Shown in pieces: positions 26,468-37,933 of a DNA stretch of 64,000 nt (position 1 is the stretch's first letter; every line of letters starts with the position of its first letter). The DNA comes from Metabacillus litoralis. Its GTDB lineage: Bacteria; Bacillota; Bacilli; Bacillales; Bacillaceae. The DNA is taken from the NCBI RefSeq assembly GCF_020524045.1, contig NZ_JAIVKL010000005.1, forward strand, positions 62,001 to 126,000, given 5' to 3'. The position numbers were made by a program, and so were the translations under genes. The notes under the pieces were generated by a model, which worked only from the letters and a program-made list of their open reading frames with translations, had not been told where the DNA came from and did not search any database.

Positions 26468-28234
26468 ATGAAGAACTTAAACGTATTGATTGCAAATTTA
26501 TATAAAAATTTAAAAATTAAATACAAGCTAATTGTCTTTATTTCTATTTTATTAGTTGTTTGTTTGTCTTTTATTATTATTGGATTTCAATATGCATTTA
26601 ACAGCTATGATGAACAAATATATCGTCAGTCTTCACAAGTATTAATTATGTCTTCTAATCGAATTGAAGATGAACTTAAGAATATCGAAGAAGTGACATA
26701 TAAAATTTTGACAGATGATGTTATTCAACGTTCGTTAACTCGATCTAAAGAAGATTTATCAAAATATGAAAAATATCAAATAGAACAAGAAATTTGGGAA
26801 AAGCTTACTAGTTATATAGGATCTGAGAAGTATATACAATCCATTCATCTATTTGATCATAATGGAAAAGAGTTTCGCGCTGGCGGGGTTTCATCCGTTG
26901 TTTTATATGATCAGAAAGAATTAATAATGAACAAAGCTGAAGATGAAAACGGCAGTAACATTTGGATGTCTTTAGAAGATGCGAATACGTCTATCTTTTC
27001 AGCTAGACAGATTAAATCATACGATAATTTAAGCCTAGAAAAGCTCGGGACATTAATTGTTGAAGTGAAACTAAATGACATTGTTAAAGAACTTCCACGT
27101 GAGTGGGAAGGAGAAGGATTTATTGCGATTTCTAAAGGGGAAGATATTTTCTTCGCTGAGGATACGTCATTAATGAATCTTAATAAATTGCAATTAAAAA
27201 CAAAAAGTAAGCAAGGCTACCAGATACAAAGTGTCTATGGAAGAAGCTTTTTCGTTACTCATTCTAAATCACCTTATGCCAATTGGACATATTGGAATGT
27301 ATTGCCCTTTGGAACGATGTTTGCAAAGGTTACAATGATAAAATTTATGGTCATCTTTTTATTTCTAACAATTTCAATTTCTGCAATTTTATTAATTATC
27401 CGATTTTCAAAAAGAATTACAAATCCTATAGAAAATTTAGTATCAGCAATGAAATTTGTTCAAAAGGGAGATTTTCAAGTAGCTGAAAGCTTTACACCTT
27501 CACAATATCATGATGAAGTTGGAATACTTCATCGAAACTTCTTTATTATGATTGAGCAGATCAATGACTTAATAAAAGAGAATTATGAAAAACAGCTTCT
27601 TATTAAGGATACAGAATTTAAAGCCCTACAATCTCAAATCAATCCGCATTTTCTTTATAACACACTTGAATCCATTAATTGGTTAGCAAAGGTAAATCAG
27701 CAACAACAAATATCCAAGATGGTCGAATCGCTAGGCTACTTATTAAGAAATGCTATAAGTATAAAAAATGATGTGATTAAAGTTCGAGAGGAAATAGAAA
27801 TGGTTGAGCACTATGTGACCATTCAAAAATTTCGATTTGAAGAGCGAATGGTTTTTTCATTATTAATAGATGAAAAAGTAAAGGATTGTGTTATTCCAAA
27901 ACTTATTTTACAACCTCTTGTTGAAAATGCCATTCATTATGCGTTGGAAATGATGATAGAGCCTTGTGAAATTAAAGTCTCAGCTTTCAAACAAGGTGAT
28001 TATTTACATCTATTAGTTGAGGATAATGGACCAGGAATGGATGAACAACATCTTAAGCAGGTAAGAAATGGTGAAATGAAAACAAGAGGAAATGGTATTG
28101 GATTAAGTAATATTGACAGCAGAATTAAATTTGTATTCGGTCAGGAGTATGGTCTACAACTTAGTAGTGAACTGACAAAAGGAACAAAGGTGCTCATAGT
28201 CATTCCATATCAAATGAGGTGGGATCATGTATAA
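26468..28234 (+). CDS. yesM: YesM-type sensor histidine kinase of the RG-I locus
   Basis: 588 residues from ATG 26468, which follows GGAG; an upstream ATG lacks a ribosome site. There is a membrane segment at about residues 18-40, a ~250-residue extracellular sensor region, a second membrane segment near 285-305, then HAMP. The phospho-acceptor motif NPHFLYNTLES has its His near 394, and HATPase motif DNGPGMD follows. It overlaps the regulator gene by eight bases. In B. subtilis YesM/YesN sits at the head of the rhamnogalacturonan gene cluster, as here. Confidence 0.92.
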   Translation: MKNLNVLIANLYKNLKIKYKLIVFISILLVVCLSFIIIGFQYAFNSYDEQIYRQSSQVLIMSSNRIEDELKNIEEVTYKILTDDVIQRSLTRSKEDLSKYEKYQIEQEIWEKLTSYIGSEKYIQSIHLFDHNGKEFRAGGVSSVVLYDQKELIMNKAEDENGSNIWMSLEDANTSIFSARQIKSYDNLSLEKLGTLIVEVKLNDIVKELPREWEGEGFIAISKGEDIFFAEDTSLMNLNKLQLKTKSKQGYQIQSVYGRSFFVTHSKSPYANWTYWNVLPFGTMFAKVTMIKFMVIFLFLTISISAILLIIRFSKRITNPIENLVSAMKFVQKGDFQVAESFTPSQYHDEVGILHRNFFIMIEQINDLIKENYEKQLLIKDTEFKALQSQINPHFLYNTLESINWLAKVNQQQQISKMVESLGYLLRNAISIKNDVIKVREEIEMVEHYVTIQKFRFEERMVFSLLIDEKVKDCVIPKLILQPLVENAIHYALEMMIEPCEIKVSAFKQGDYLHLLVEDNGPGMDEQHLKQVRNGEMKTRGNGIGLSNIDSRIKFVFGQEYGLQLSSELTKGTKVLIVIPYQMRWDHV

Positions 28235-29765
28235 AGTATTACTTGTTGATGATGAGAGAATTATTTTAGAAGGAATTTCTCGTATTATTAATTGGGAAGA
28301 CCTTGGGACAACATTAATTGGAACGGCAAGAAACGGTCTTGAAGCATATGATTTTATTCATAAACAAAAACCAGATATTGTTATTTGTGATATTAAAATG
28401 CCTGGGATGAATGGACTGCAATTAGTTGAATTAATGGCAAAAGAGCATCCATCCATTAAATTTATTATTTTGTCAGGTTTCAACGATTTTAACTATGCTA
28501 AAAAAGCAATGGAATTTGGTGTAAAGCAATATTTATTAAAGCCTTGTAATGAAACAAGTATTGCGGATGCCTTAACTAAGGTGATTGTTGAATTAGAACG
28601 AGAAGCAAAGAAAGAGCAATTTCTTTTAGAAACAAAAAATCGTCTTGATCAAGTACAACCTTATGTTAAAAAGCAATTATTAAAGGAATTTATTTCAAGT
28701 AAACCGGATAGTAACAGAGGTATTCAATTTTATGAAAAATTGTTAAGAGTGAATTTTCAGGAAGAGTTCATTCGACTGATTATTTTTCGTATAGAAGGAG
28801 AATATCATTATGAACATATGTTTGTTATTGAAAATCTAGGTGAAGATCTTTTTTCACAATCGATATTATCTACAAGTATAGGAGAATATGTTTTATTTCT
28901 TGTTAATAAATGTGAGTTTACCAATTTACAAACAAAAATTGAACAATTAAGAGATCACTTTTACGATATTTATGAAATGGATATGACAGTAGCGATAAGT
29001 GAAGTTGATTGTATAACACAGGTTAGAAGGTTGTACTTAGAAGCACTTGAATGTTTGAATCACCGATTTTATTTAGGTGAAGGAAGTATCATAACAAAAA
29101 GTGATATTTATCAAGAAGATCAAATCAACGGATACGAATATGACGGTCAAAGTCTTTGTCTGTTTATAAAATCAGGGAATTTAGAAAAGGTAGAAAGTGA
29201 GCTTACTTGTTTTTTTCATGATTTAACACAAAGTCGGTTATCTATTAGTTTAGTTCGTTCTTATGTGATGCAGATTTTTTTAGTGATGATACAGAATGCT
29301 GATTCCAAAAGTATGCAGAGATATATGAGGAAAATGTCTTCTTTAATTGATATGGATACAATTCAACAAATGAAGGAGTTTTTCGTTTCAACAGCCAAAG
29401 AGATCACACAGGTTCACTATGATCGCCATAAATCAAATCATTCTGCGATTATACAAAAAATGATTGATTTAGTAGAAGAAAATCTTGGGAATGCTGATTT
29501 ATCATTGAAATGGGTGGCAAATAAGGTATTCATGAATGCCGATTATTTAGGTAAATTGTTTAAGCAAGAAACCGGTCAGAAATTTTCAAACTATGTAACA
29601 GAAGTGAGAATAAATAAAGCAATTGAACAAATTCAATCAATGGATGATGTGAAAGTATTTACAATTGCTGAAATGATAGGATTTGGTGATAATCCTCAGT
29701 ATTTTAGCCAGGTATTTAAGAAGTTTACCGGTTACTCTCCTTCAGAATATAAAAAAGTGAATTAA
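28227..29765 (+). CDS. yesN: YesN-type response regulator of the RG-I locus
   Basis: 512 residues. The receiver domain has its phospho-acceptor Asp at about 55 (VICDIKMPGM) and conserved Lys in YLLKPCN. The C-terminal AraC-type domain has two helix-turn-helix units (WVANKVFMNADYLGKLFKQ; IAEMIGFGDNPQYFSQVFKK). ATG 28227 lies within the kinase stop region after GAGGTG, so translation is coupled. It probably activates the transport and hydrolase genes from 30368 on. Confidence 0.92.
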   Translation: MYKVLLVDDERIILEGISRIINWEDLGTTLIGTARNGLEAYDFIHKQKPDIVICDIKMPGMNGLQLVELMAKEHPSIKFIILSGFNDFNYAKKAMEFGVKQYLLKPCNETSIADALTKVIVELEREAKKEQFLLETKNRLDQVQPYVKKQLLKEFISSKPDSNRGIQFYEKLLRVNFQEEFIRLIIFRIEGEYHYEHMFVIENLGEDLFSQSILSTSIGEYVLFLVNKCEFTNLQTKIEQLRDHFYDIYEMDMTVAISEVDCITQVRRLYLEALECLNHRFYLGEGSIITKSDIYQEDQINGYEYDGQSLCLFIKSGNLEKVESELTCFFHDLTQSRLSISLVRSYVMQIFLVMIQNADSKSMQRYMRKMSSLIDMDTIQQMKEFFVSTAKEITQVHYDRHKSNHSAIIQKMIDLVEENLGNADLSLKWVANKVFMNADYLGKLFKQETGQKFSNYVTEVRINKAIEQIQSMDDVKVFTIAEMIGFGDNPQYFSQVFKKFTGYSPSEYKKVN

Positions 29766-29906
29766 TAAATTTCCATTACTAGATGATCGTTTTTGTTTCT
29801 AATTTTGAATAAATGTAGAAGAGAGCTTTTATACGGCTATCTAATAAAGTAAGTTCATAAATTAACTAAATTGCATGTGCTAAGAATATCTTTTTAGCAC
29901 CTATTC

Positions 29907-29940
29907 AAGACCGAATCTTATCTGATTCGGTCTCTTATTA
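29907..29940 (+). terminator. terminator of yesM-yesN
   Basis: AAGACCGAATC pairs with GATTCGGTCT around a six-base loop, followed by CTTATTATTTT. Confidence 0.85.
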
Positions 29941-30324
29941 TTTTCTATTGTTAAAACATTATAGAAAATAGAACTATTAATTGATTTCTTATTTATGAGA
30001 CCTAATGATGTAGACGTGTAGGAGGCCAAACGCATGTCCAATTGAAACGATCAACTTAAAAAACATCATCAATTCTCTTTGTTTTGGATTGGTTTACTTC
30101 ATTATAAAATAGAAAATTATCATTAAATAGTCATTAAGTTTCCCAGAGAGATTCTCTATAATATGACAAAAGATAGACATTAACAATCAAATATAATGCC
30201 TATTTTTTTATTATGTGGATTATTTCTTTATTTTTGATAAGAAAGTATCAGAATACACTGATTTTTGAACACTGTTATCTGTTTTTTGCATTTTAATAGT
30301 TTAATAAACCCTATAAAATAAGGG

Positions 30325-30339
30325 TTGTAAGCGTTAACA
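30325..30339 (+). promoter_or_regulatory. cre-like site before the RG-I binding protein
   Basis: TTGTAAGCGTTAACA fits the loose cre consensus WTGNNARCGNWWWCA fully and lies between the -10 box and the ribosome site, a classic repressing position. Confidence 0.6.
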
Positions 30340-30367
30340 CAATATGTGAAACAAGGGGGATAAAAAA

Positions 30368-31684
30368 ATGAAAAAGTGGTTGATGTTGTTTTTATCGGTC
30401 TTCATGGTATTTTCTCTAGCTGCATGTAGTGGCAATAGTACTTCTGGCGGATCTACTTCTGATTCTGGCGGATCTGGTGACTCTGGAGACAAAAAGGATG
30501 AAGAAGTGACAGTTCGTATTGCTTGGTGGGGATCTGAACCCAGACATGATTACACATTGAAAGTTATCGAAATGTATGAAAAAGAAAATCCAGGTGTAAA
30601 AATCCAAGCTGAATATGCAAGCTGGGATGATTATTGGAAGAAGCTTGCACCACAGGCATCTGCTCAAAAATTACCTGATATTGTCCAAATGGATCTTTCT
30701 TACTTCTCACAATATGCAGAAAATGGTCAGTTAGCGGACTTAACTCCATATATTGGAGATCAAATTGATGTAACAAATTTCACTGATAACTATGTTGATG
30801 GTGGAAAAATTGATGATAAATTATATGGATTTAACTTAGGGGTAAATGTTGTTGGTTATCATTATGATGAAGCACTATTAAAGAAAGCTGGTGTTGATTC
30901 TCTTAAAGAGGGTTGGACATGGGATGATTATAAAGAATTAGCACAAAAAGCAAAAGATGCTGGAATTTTTGTTGATACTGGTATGAAAGCAGATGTGTTT
31001 TTTAACTATTACTTAAGAACACAAGGAAAGTCACTATATGGTGAAGATGGAGCGTCTTTAGGTTATGAAGATGATCAAATGTTCATCGATTTCTTTAAAA
31101 TGACTTCTGATTTGGTTAAAGATGGTGCAGCTCCAACTCCTGATTATTTAGCTCAGGTTAAAGGTATTGAAGATGATCCTGTTGTGAAAGAAAAAGCAAT
31201 TGGTATTTGGCAATGGTCTAACCAGTTTGTTGGTTTACAACAAGTAGCTAACAGACCATTAAAAATCCAAAACATGCCAGGACCTAACACAAGTGACGGT
31301 TTATATTTAAAACCTAGTATGTTCTGGTCAGTATCAAATAATTCTGAGCATAAAGAAGAAGCAGCTAAGTTTATTAACTTCTTTGTGAATAATGAAGAAG
31401 CAAATAAATTAATCTTAGGTGATCGTGGTATTCCAGGTTCATCAGCTGTAAAAGAAGCTTTAAAACCAGTTCTTACTCCTGAACAAGTTCAAGTATTTGA
31501 TAGTGTTGAGTGGGCTGAGGAAAACAGTTCAGCATTTGATGGTCCAGATCCGATTGGTGCTGGTGAAATCATTGAAATGCTTGATAGTTTATCTGAACAA
31601 ATGAATTATGGTCAACTTAAAGTTGAAGATGCTGCAAAACAATTTAGACAACAAGCAGAGAGTATTTTGTCTCAAAATAAATAA
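30368..31684 (+). CDS. yesO: extracellular oligosaccharide-binding lipoprotein (YesO-like)
   Basis: 438 residues of the SBP_bac_1 family. A lipoprotein signal with lipobox LAAC (Cys near residue 20) is followed by a Ser/Gly linker. Motifs such as IAWWGSEPRHDY and WDDYWKKLAP are characteristic of this group. It is the receptor for the permeases at 32106 and 33008; RG-I oligosaccharides are inferred from YesOPQ. A perfect 9-bp hairpin and mobile repeats separate it from the permeases, so it may be made in excess. Confidence 0.88.
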   Translation: MKKWLMLFLSVFMVFSLAACSGNSTSGGSTSDSGGSGDSGDKKDEEVTVRIAWWGSEPRHDYTLKVIEMYEKENPGVKIQAEYASWDDYWKKLAPQASAQKLPDIVQMDLSYFSQYAENGQLADLTPYIGDQIDVTNFTDNYVDGGKIDDKLYGFNLGVNVVGYHYDEALLKKAGVDSLKEGWTWDDYKELAQKAKDAGIFVDTGMKADVFFNYYLRTQGKSLYGEDGASLGYEDDQMFIDFFKMTSDLVKDGAAPTPDYLAQVKGIEDDPVVKEKAIGIWQWSNQFVGLQQVANRPLKIQNMPGPNTSDGLYLKPSMFWSVSNNSEHKEEAAKFINFFVNNEEANKLILGDRGIPGSSAVKEALKPVLTPEQVQVFDSVEWAEENSSAFDGPDPIGAGEIIEMLDSLSEQMNYGQLKVEDAAKQFRQQAESILSQNK

Positions 31685-31698
31685 AGAGTAGAGACTGG

Positions 31699-31722
31699 TA
31701 GCTGATCATATTCGATCAGCTA
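31699..31722 (+). terminator. hairpin after the binding-protein gene
   Basis: TAGCTGATC and GATCAGCTA form a perfect stem with a six-base loop, 14 bp after the stop codon. No long T run follows, so it may protect the mRNA 3' end or cause partial termination. Confidence 0.6.
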
Positions 31723-31737
31723 TCAGACTTTATCTTA

Positions 31738-32066
31738 GGCTCTTTTTAAAGGCTCTTTTCTGAACGATTGTTGCTATGTAACCAAGATTTGGAGTGAAAA
31801 CAGTGTTTTTTCACTATAAGGATACTGTTTTATGAAGAAAAGATGCCACTAGACTTAATACAGTGCTGATTGCTTCGGGTATTTAAAAGCAACAAAGTTT
31901 GCAAAAATAGCTTTCTAAAAAATTGTTGCTACTTGCCTTAATTATCTGTTGAAACCAGTCTTTTTATTGAATGAATGGACCTTTTCTAGCAGAAAAGATG
32001 CACTAGACTTGATAAAGTGCGGTTTCCTTCAAGATTGTCAAAGCAACAACGTATACGAAAGCAGCC
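31738..32066 (+). mobile_element. MITE-like repeat, copies 3 and 4 fused head to tail (329 bp)
   Basis: Two copies of the repeat are joined near 31915. The whole unit begins GGCTCTTTTT and ends CGAAAGCAGCC, and is flanked by a perfect 8-bp duplication TTATCTTA (31730-31737, 32067-32074). Each half holds the core AAAAGATGC(C)ACTAGACTT. It splits the binding-protein gene from its permeases, ending 39 bp before the permease start. Confidence 0.88.
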
Positions 32067-32105
32067 TTATCTTAAATAAAGTGTTCCGTAGAAAGGAATG
32101 ATTGT

Positions 32106-33005
32106 ATGAGTACACGGGCTATCAAGCAAAATGTAAGAGGCTACTTATTTATTAGCCCCTTTATAATAGGATTTCTGGCCTTTACGTTTATCCCTATACT
32201 AGCCTCCTTATATTTTTCGTTTACTAAATATAACTTGTTTGGAGCTCCTCAGTGGGTAGGACTAGAAAACTATAATAAAATGTTCACTGAAGATCCAAGA
32301 TACTGGCAATCTCTTAAAGTTACACTCATTTATGTGTTTGCTGGTGTTCCATTAAGATTAGGATTTGCTCTTATTATAGCGATGATTTTAAACACCGCAT
32401 CAAGAGCAGTAGGTCTTTATCGATCATTATTCTATTTACCTTCTCTAATTGGTGGAAGTGTAGCAGTTGCGATTATGTGGAGAAATATTTTTGGTGACGA
32501 AGGAATTATAAATCTCTTATTAGGTGTATTTGGTTTACCAGATGTTCGCTGGTTTGGAGATCCTACGGCAGCTCTTTGGATGTTAATCCTTTTATCAGTA
32601 TGGCAATTTGGATCATCGATGTTAATTTTCTTAGCAGGATTAAAAAGCATACCGGTTACTTATTATGAAGCAGCTAGTGTTGATGGTGCTACATTTTGGC
32701 AAAAGTTCACGAAAATCACTCTACCAATGTTAAGTCCTGTTATTTTATTTAACACAATTATGCAAACAATTGCAGCATTTATGACATTTGTGCCAGCCTT
32801 TATCATTTCAAAAGGTACAGGTGGACCTTTAGATGGTACGCTTCTTTATTCACTATATCTGTTCATTCAAGGATTTGAATTCTTTAATATGGGATATGCA
32901 TCAGCAATGGCATGGGTGATGTTGATCATTGTCGGTATACTTACTGCAATCATATTCTTCTCATCGAAGTATTGGGTTCATTATGAATCTGAAGGGGGGA
33001 AATAA
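32106..33005 (+). CDS. yesP: ABC transporter permease (YesP-like)
   Basis: 299 residues with six membrane segments. The EAA loop [20 protein letters not shown] (from about residue 189) contacts the ATPase. It is a MalF-type member of the carbohydrate uptake family. AAAGGA precedes ATG 32106. It pairs with the permease beginning 3 bp after its stop. No ATPase gene is in the locus; in B. subtilis the shared ATPase MsmX powers such systems. Confidence 0.92.
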   Translation: MSTRAIKQNVRGYLFISPFIIGFLAFTFIPILASLYFSFTKYNLFGAPQWVGLENYNKMFTEDPRYWQSLKVTLIYVFAGVPLRLGFALIIAMILNTASRAVGLYRSLFYLPSLIGGSVAVAIMWRNIFGDEGIINLLLGVFGLPDVRWFGDPTAALWMLILLSVWQFGSSMLIFLAGLKSIPVTYYEAASVDGATFWQKFTKITLPMLSPVILFNTIMQTIAAFMTFVPAFIISKGTGGPLDGTLLYSLYLFIQGFEFFNMGYASAMAWVMLIIVGILTAIIFFSSKYWVHYESEGGK

Positions 33006-33007
33006 TT

Positions 33008-33901
33008 ATGCAACCAGAAACGAAATTAAAACATGATCCTGGTACAACAGGAATGAAAGTTCGGAAAATGAAAAAACCAAAATGGTGGATTTATCACATA
33101 CTTGTTGGTGGTTTTGCTGTACTAATGCTTTATCCTGTCATTTGGCTTTTAATGAGTTCATTCAAGCCAAGTGAAACAATCTTTGTTACTGCACAATCAC
33201 TAATTCCTGATCCATGGGTTTTTAATAACTTTGCACAAGGTTGGGAAGGAATCGGTGGAAATTCCTTTGGAGTATTTATAAAAAATACTGTTGTACTTGT
33301 ATTTTTTACAATGGTAGGTCAAGTAATATCTTCAGCAGTTATAGCATTTGGATTTGCTAGGTTAGAATTTTTTGGAAAAAGCTTTTGGTTTGCAATCATG
33401 ATGGTAACGTTAATGTTGCCATATGAAGTCGTGATGATTCCACAGTATATCATTTTCGCAAAGCTAGGTTGGTTAGATTCGATCAAACCAATTGCCGTTC
33501 CTGCATATTTCGGACATCCATTTTTCATCTTCCTGCTTGTTCAATTTATTCGAACAATTCCAAGAGAATTAGATGAAGCGGCTACTATAGATGGATGTAA
33601 TACATTTAAAATCTTTTACAAAATTATTCTACCTTTAATTAGACCAGCATTGGCTACAGCAGCAATATTCTCGTTCTATTGGACATGGGATAACTTATTA
33701 GGACCAGTACTCTATTTAAATAGTCCAGATAAATATACAGTTTCAATGGCCCTTAACATGTTTTTAAGTAATGAAACAGTGTCTAACTGGGGTGCGATGT
33801 TTGCGATGTCAATTGTTACGTTAATACCAGTTTTTGTTATTTTCTTCTTGTTCCAAAGACATGTAGTTGAAGGGATTAGTACTAGTGGATTAAAGGGTTA
33901 A
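33008..33901 (+). CDS. yesQ: ABC transporter permease (YesQ-like)
   Basis: 297 residues, MalG-type permease. A ~25-residue basic N-terminal tail is followed by six membrane segments and the EAA loop [20 protein letters not shown] (from about residue 193). GGGGGG precedes ATG 33008. It forms the channel with the preceding gene product for RG-I oligosaccharides. A hairpin with T run overlaps its 3' end. Confidence 0.92.
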   Translation: MQPETKLKHDPGTTGMKVRKMKKPKWWIYHILVGGFAVLMLYPVIWLLMSSFKPSETIFVTAQSLIPDPWVFNNFAQGWEGIGGNSFGVFIKNTVVLVFFTMVGQVISSAVIAFGFARLEFFGKSFWFAIMMVTLMLPYEVVMIPQYIIFAKLGWLDSIKPIAVPAYFGHPFFIFLLVQFIRTIPRELDEAATIDGCNTFKIFYKIILPLIRPALATAAIFSFYWTWDNLLGPVLYLNSPDKYTVSMALNMFLSNETVSNWGAMFAMSIVTLIPVFVIFFLFQRHVVEGISTSGLKG

Positions 33902-33928
33902 GCTTAGAAAAGCTAACCCTCTATTTTT
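33894..33928 (+). terminator. terminator or attenuator after yesQ-like gene
   Basis: AGGGTTA pairs with TAACCCT with an inner AGCTT/AAGCT stem, followed by CTATTTTT. The next gene begins 46 bp on, so read-through is likely. Confidence 0.7.
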
Positions 33929-33973
33929 AATACGTAGAATGGTAGAAATTATTGAAAAAGGAATGGTGCATAT

Positions 33974-34642
33974 ATGATGGAAACACATGGGGTTATGGGT
34001 GGTGTAAATAACGTTCTAGAATGGATAACAAGATTAGTACTTTTAAATATTCTTTGGATCTTTTTTTCTTTACTTGGTTTCATTGTTTTAGGATTCTTTC
34101 CTGCAACAGTATCAATGTTTGCTGTGGTCAGAAGATGGGCAATGGGAGAAATGGATATTTCTATTACAAAAGTTTTTTGGAGATCGTATAAAAAAGAGTT
34201 TATAAAAAGTAACATTCTAGGAGCGGTTATCTTATTGGTAGGAACGGTTTTAGTAATTGACTATCACTTTCTACAACAAGCTTCACCACAGATTCAAAAT
34301 CTGTTATCCGTTCCTTTTTTAATCATTTCAATACTCTTTGTCTGTGTATTATTTTATATTTTTCCAATGTATGTTCATTATGATCTGAAGATATTACAGG
34401 TGTTTAAAAATTCCTTTTTCATTATGATTATGAGACCTTTTTCAACAATCATGATCTTTGTGAGTAGTGTTGGGTTAGCTATTTTATTATCTTTTGGTCC
34501 ACCTTTACTTTTAGTATGCAGTGGCAATATATTTGCATTAGTTATGACAAAACCGGCAATCAATGCTTTTAATGCCATAAGTAAAAAAAGCGAAATGAAC
34601 ATGTCAAGAAATTTAAATGAAAAAGATTTGTTAAATGAGTGA
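33974..34642 (+). CDS. yesL: DUF624 membrane protein (YesL/YesV-like)
   Basis: 222 residues with five hydrophobic segments. The N-terminal part (a short hydrophilic head, then LVLLNILWIFFSLLGFIVLG) is typical of DUF624. These small membrane proteins occur repeatedly beside sugar-uptake genes of Bacillus, such as yesL and yesV, and have no proven function; an accessory role in transport is assumed. AAAGGA precedes the start region at 33974. Confidence 0.85.
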   Translation: MMETHGVMGGVNNVLEWITRLVLLNILWIFFSLLGFIVLGFFPATVSMFAVVRRWAMGEMDISITKVFWRSYKKEFIKSNILGAVILLVGTVLVIDYHFLQQASPQIQNLLSVPFLIISILFVCVLFYIFPMYVHYDLKILQVFKNSFFIMIMRPFSTIMIFVSSVGLAILLSFGPPLLLVCSGNIFALVMTKPAINAFNAISKKSEMNMSRNLNEKDLLNE

Positions 34643-34752
34643 TTTTAAGTAGACCAACTGAATGTAAATAATTACAATTAATTTAGGTTTAAGCCAATTA
34701 CCTCTGTTTTTTAAACAGTTTTGTCTAATATATGAATTACACTTCAAGCTAA

Positions 34753-36084
<1,332 letters not shown>

Positions 36085-36106
36085 ATTGTATATGGAGGGA
36101 AAAGAT

Positions 36107-37141
36107 ATGCCAAAACTACAATTTGATGAATCAGAAATTCAGGAAGTAATTGATAAAGTTGTAAAAAGAACATTTGAAATGGATTTTAATTGGGATTGGC
36201 CTGGTGGTGTTGCATTTTATGGAATAGCGGCAGCATTTGAAGCAACAGAAAAACAGGAATATATTGATCTATTAAAAACATGGGTAGATGAATGGCTTGA
36301 GGATGGTTTACCAAAGTTATCTATTAATGGAGTTTCCATTGGTCATACATTAATTACTCTTTACTCTGTAACAGAGGATGAAAAGTACTTGAATGTCATT
36401 AAAGAGATGGCTGAATATCTAAAAAATGATGCCCCACGTTTTGCAGATGGAATTTTTCAGCATACGGTAAACTCAGTGAAAGATGTTTTTCCTGAACAGG
36501 CATGGGTTGATACGATGATGATGGCAGGCTTGTTTCTTTTACGAGTTGGAAGATTACTAGATCGTGAGGATTATTTCAGAGATGGACTTAAACAATATCA
36601 TGGACATGAAGATTTTCTTCAGGATCCGGTAACAAATCTTTACTATCATGGCTGGGATAATATTGCGAAAAACCATATGTCATCCATTTATTGGGCAAGA
36701 GGCAATGGATGGGCTGCATTAACAATGGCAAAAGCATTGAGTTTAGTTGAAGTGCAAGATCCTTCTTATATGATTATTGATTGCTCTTTACGTGATCAAT
36801 TAAGTGCCTTAGTTAGGCTTCAAGGAGAAGATGGGTTATGGCATACAATTGTAGATGATCCGTCTTCATATGGTGAAATTTCAGGAACATCAGCCATTGC
36901 AGCTGCGTTACTTACAAGAGGATCACTCTACAATAAGTATATTCAAAAATCAATAGAAGGTATTTTAAGAGAAATTGAAGATGATGGAAAGGTATCTAAA
37001 GTTTCAGCTGGTACAGCAGTCATGAATGATGCTGAAGGATATAAAAATGTCCCATATAAACGTATCCAAGGATGGGGTCAAGGTTTAACACTCGTATTTT
37101 TAGCTGAACTACTAAAAAATAGTAAAAAAATATATAACTAA
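36107..37141 (+). CDS. yesR: GH105 unsaturated rhamnogalacturonyl hydrolase
   Basis: 344 residues from ATG 36107, which follows GGAGGGA; an in-frame ATG at 36077 lies inside the previous gene. The alpha/alpha toroid is visible (FNWDWPGGVAFYGI, ISIGHTL-like repeats). The catalytic Asp is Asp135 in QAWVDTMMMAG, and ARGNGWAAL is a family motif. It removes unsaturated galacturonate from the non-reducing end of RG-lyase products, releasing the compound that feeds KduI. There is no signal peptide; it is cytoplasmic. Confidence 0.93.
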   Translation: MPKLQFDESEIQEVIDKVVKRTFEMDFNWDWPGGVAFYGIAAAFEATEKQEYIDLLKTWVDEWLEDGLPKLSINGVSIGHTLITLYSVTEDEKYLNVIKEMAEYLKNDAPRFADGIFQHTVNSVKDVFPEQAWVDTMMMAGLFLLRVGRLLDREDYFRDGLKQYHGHEDFLQDPVTNLYYHGWDNIAKNHMSSIYWARGNGWAALTMAKALSLVEVQDPSYMIIDCSLRDQLSALVRLQGEDGLWHTIVDDPSSYGEISGTSAIAAALLTRGSLYNKYIQKSIEGILREIEDDGKVSKVSAGTAVMNDAEGYKNVPYKRIQGWGQGLTLVFLAELLKNSKKIYN

Positions 37142-37191
37142 TATTCTAATATATTTCTCTACAAATATTGATTGGTGGAAGGAGAATATAT

Positions 37192-37869
37192 GTGAATCAA
37201 AATCAATATACAATTTTCCTAGCGGGAGATTCTACAGCTGCTAATTGCCCTAAGCACGAATCTCCTATGGCTGGATGGGGTCAGTTTTTTCAATCTTTCT
37301 TTGATGATAATGTGACAATTCATAATGAAGCAATGGGTGGTAGAAGCTCAAATAGTTTTATAGAAGAAGGCAGACTTCAAGGAATATTGGAGAGAATTCA
37401 ACAAAATGATTATCTATTCATTCAGTTTGGACATAACGATCAAAAATCGTACGGAACTGAACCTTATACAACGTACCAATCTTCTTTAAGGAAGTATGTT
37501 CTTGGGGCTCGTGAAAAGGGGGCATATCCAGTTTTATTAACCTCTGTGCATCGAAGGAAGTTTGATCGCTCAGGTAAGTTAGAAAACACATTAGGACATT
37601 ACCCAAATGCAATGATTCAACTTGCGGAGAAGTTAAAAGTCCCCCTTATTGATTTATGGTCTAAAACAAAGTGTCTTTATGAAAATCTTGGTATAGAAGA
37701 ATCAAAAAAATTGTTTACGATTCTAGAGCCTAACGTTCATCAAAATTACCCAGATGGTATTGAAGATAACACGCATTTTTCAGAAACAGGTGCTAGGGAA
37801 ATTGGAAAGTTAGTTGTAGAAGGGATGAAAGAATTAGAATTACCTGTTGTTGCCTATTTAAAAACTTAA
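37192..37869 (+). CDS. yesT: rhamnogalacturonan acetylesterase, SGNH hydrolase (YesT-like)
   Basis: 225 residues from GTG 37192 after AAGGAGA; the overlapping ATG at 37190 reads straight into TGA. The GDST motif near residue 12 carries the nucleophilic Ser, followed by GGRSSN (Gly block), FGHNDQ (Asn block) and DNTHFSETG (Asp/His block). It removes acetyl groups from galacturonate in RG-I oligomers. It is cytoplasmic, since no signal peptide is present. Confidence 0.9.
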   Translation: MNQNQYTIFLAGDSTAANCPKHESPMAGWGQFFQSFFDDNVTIHNEAMGGRSSNSFIEEGRLQGILERIQQNDYLFIQFGHNDQKSYGTEPYTTYQSSLRKYVLGAREKGAYPVLLTSVHRRKFDRSGKLENTLGHYPNAMIQLAEKLKVPLIDLWSKTKCLYENLGIEESKKLFTILEPNVHQNYPDGIEDNTHFSETGAREIGKLVVEGMKELELPVVAYLKT

Positions 37870-37889
37870 CCACAATCCTGTGGTTTTTA
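37868..37889 (+). terminator. short hairpin after yesT-like gene
   Basis: AACCACA pairs with TGTGGTT around a four-base loop, followed by TTTAC. It is probably leaky, since the next gene follows 45 bp later. Confidence 0.55.
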
Positions 37890-37933
37890 CTTTGTTATGA
37901 TGATTAAAATCCAAATAGTAGGAGATGCGTTTT

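Larger units (their letters stand above)
29766..30367 (+). other. 602-bp intergenic region: terminator, then promoter of the RG-I transport genes
   Basis: No gene is seen. A terminator lies at 29907-29940. Downstream, TTGCAT (about 30286) and TATAAA (about 30313) make a plausible promoter with a cre/LacI-like site immediately after it. The ~340 bp between terminator and promoter would hold YesN binding sites, but no clear direct repeat was identified by eye. Confidence 0.5.
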
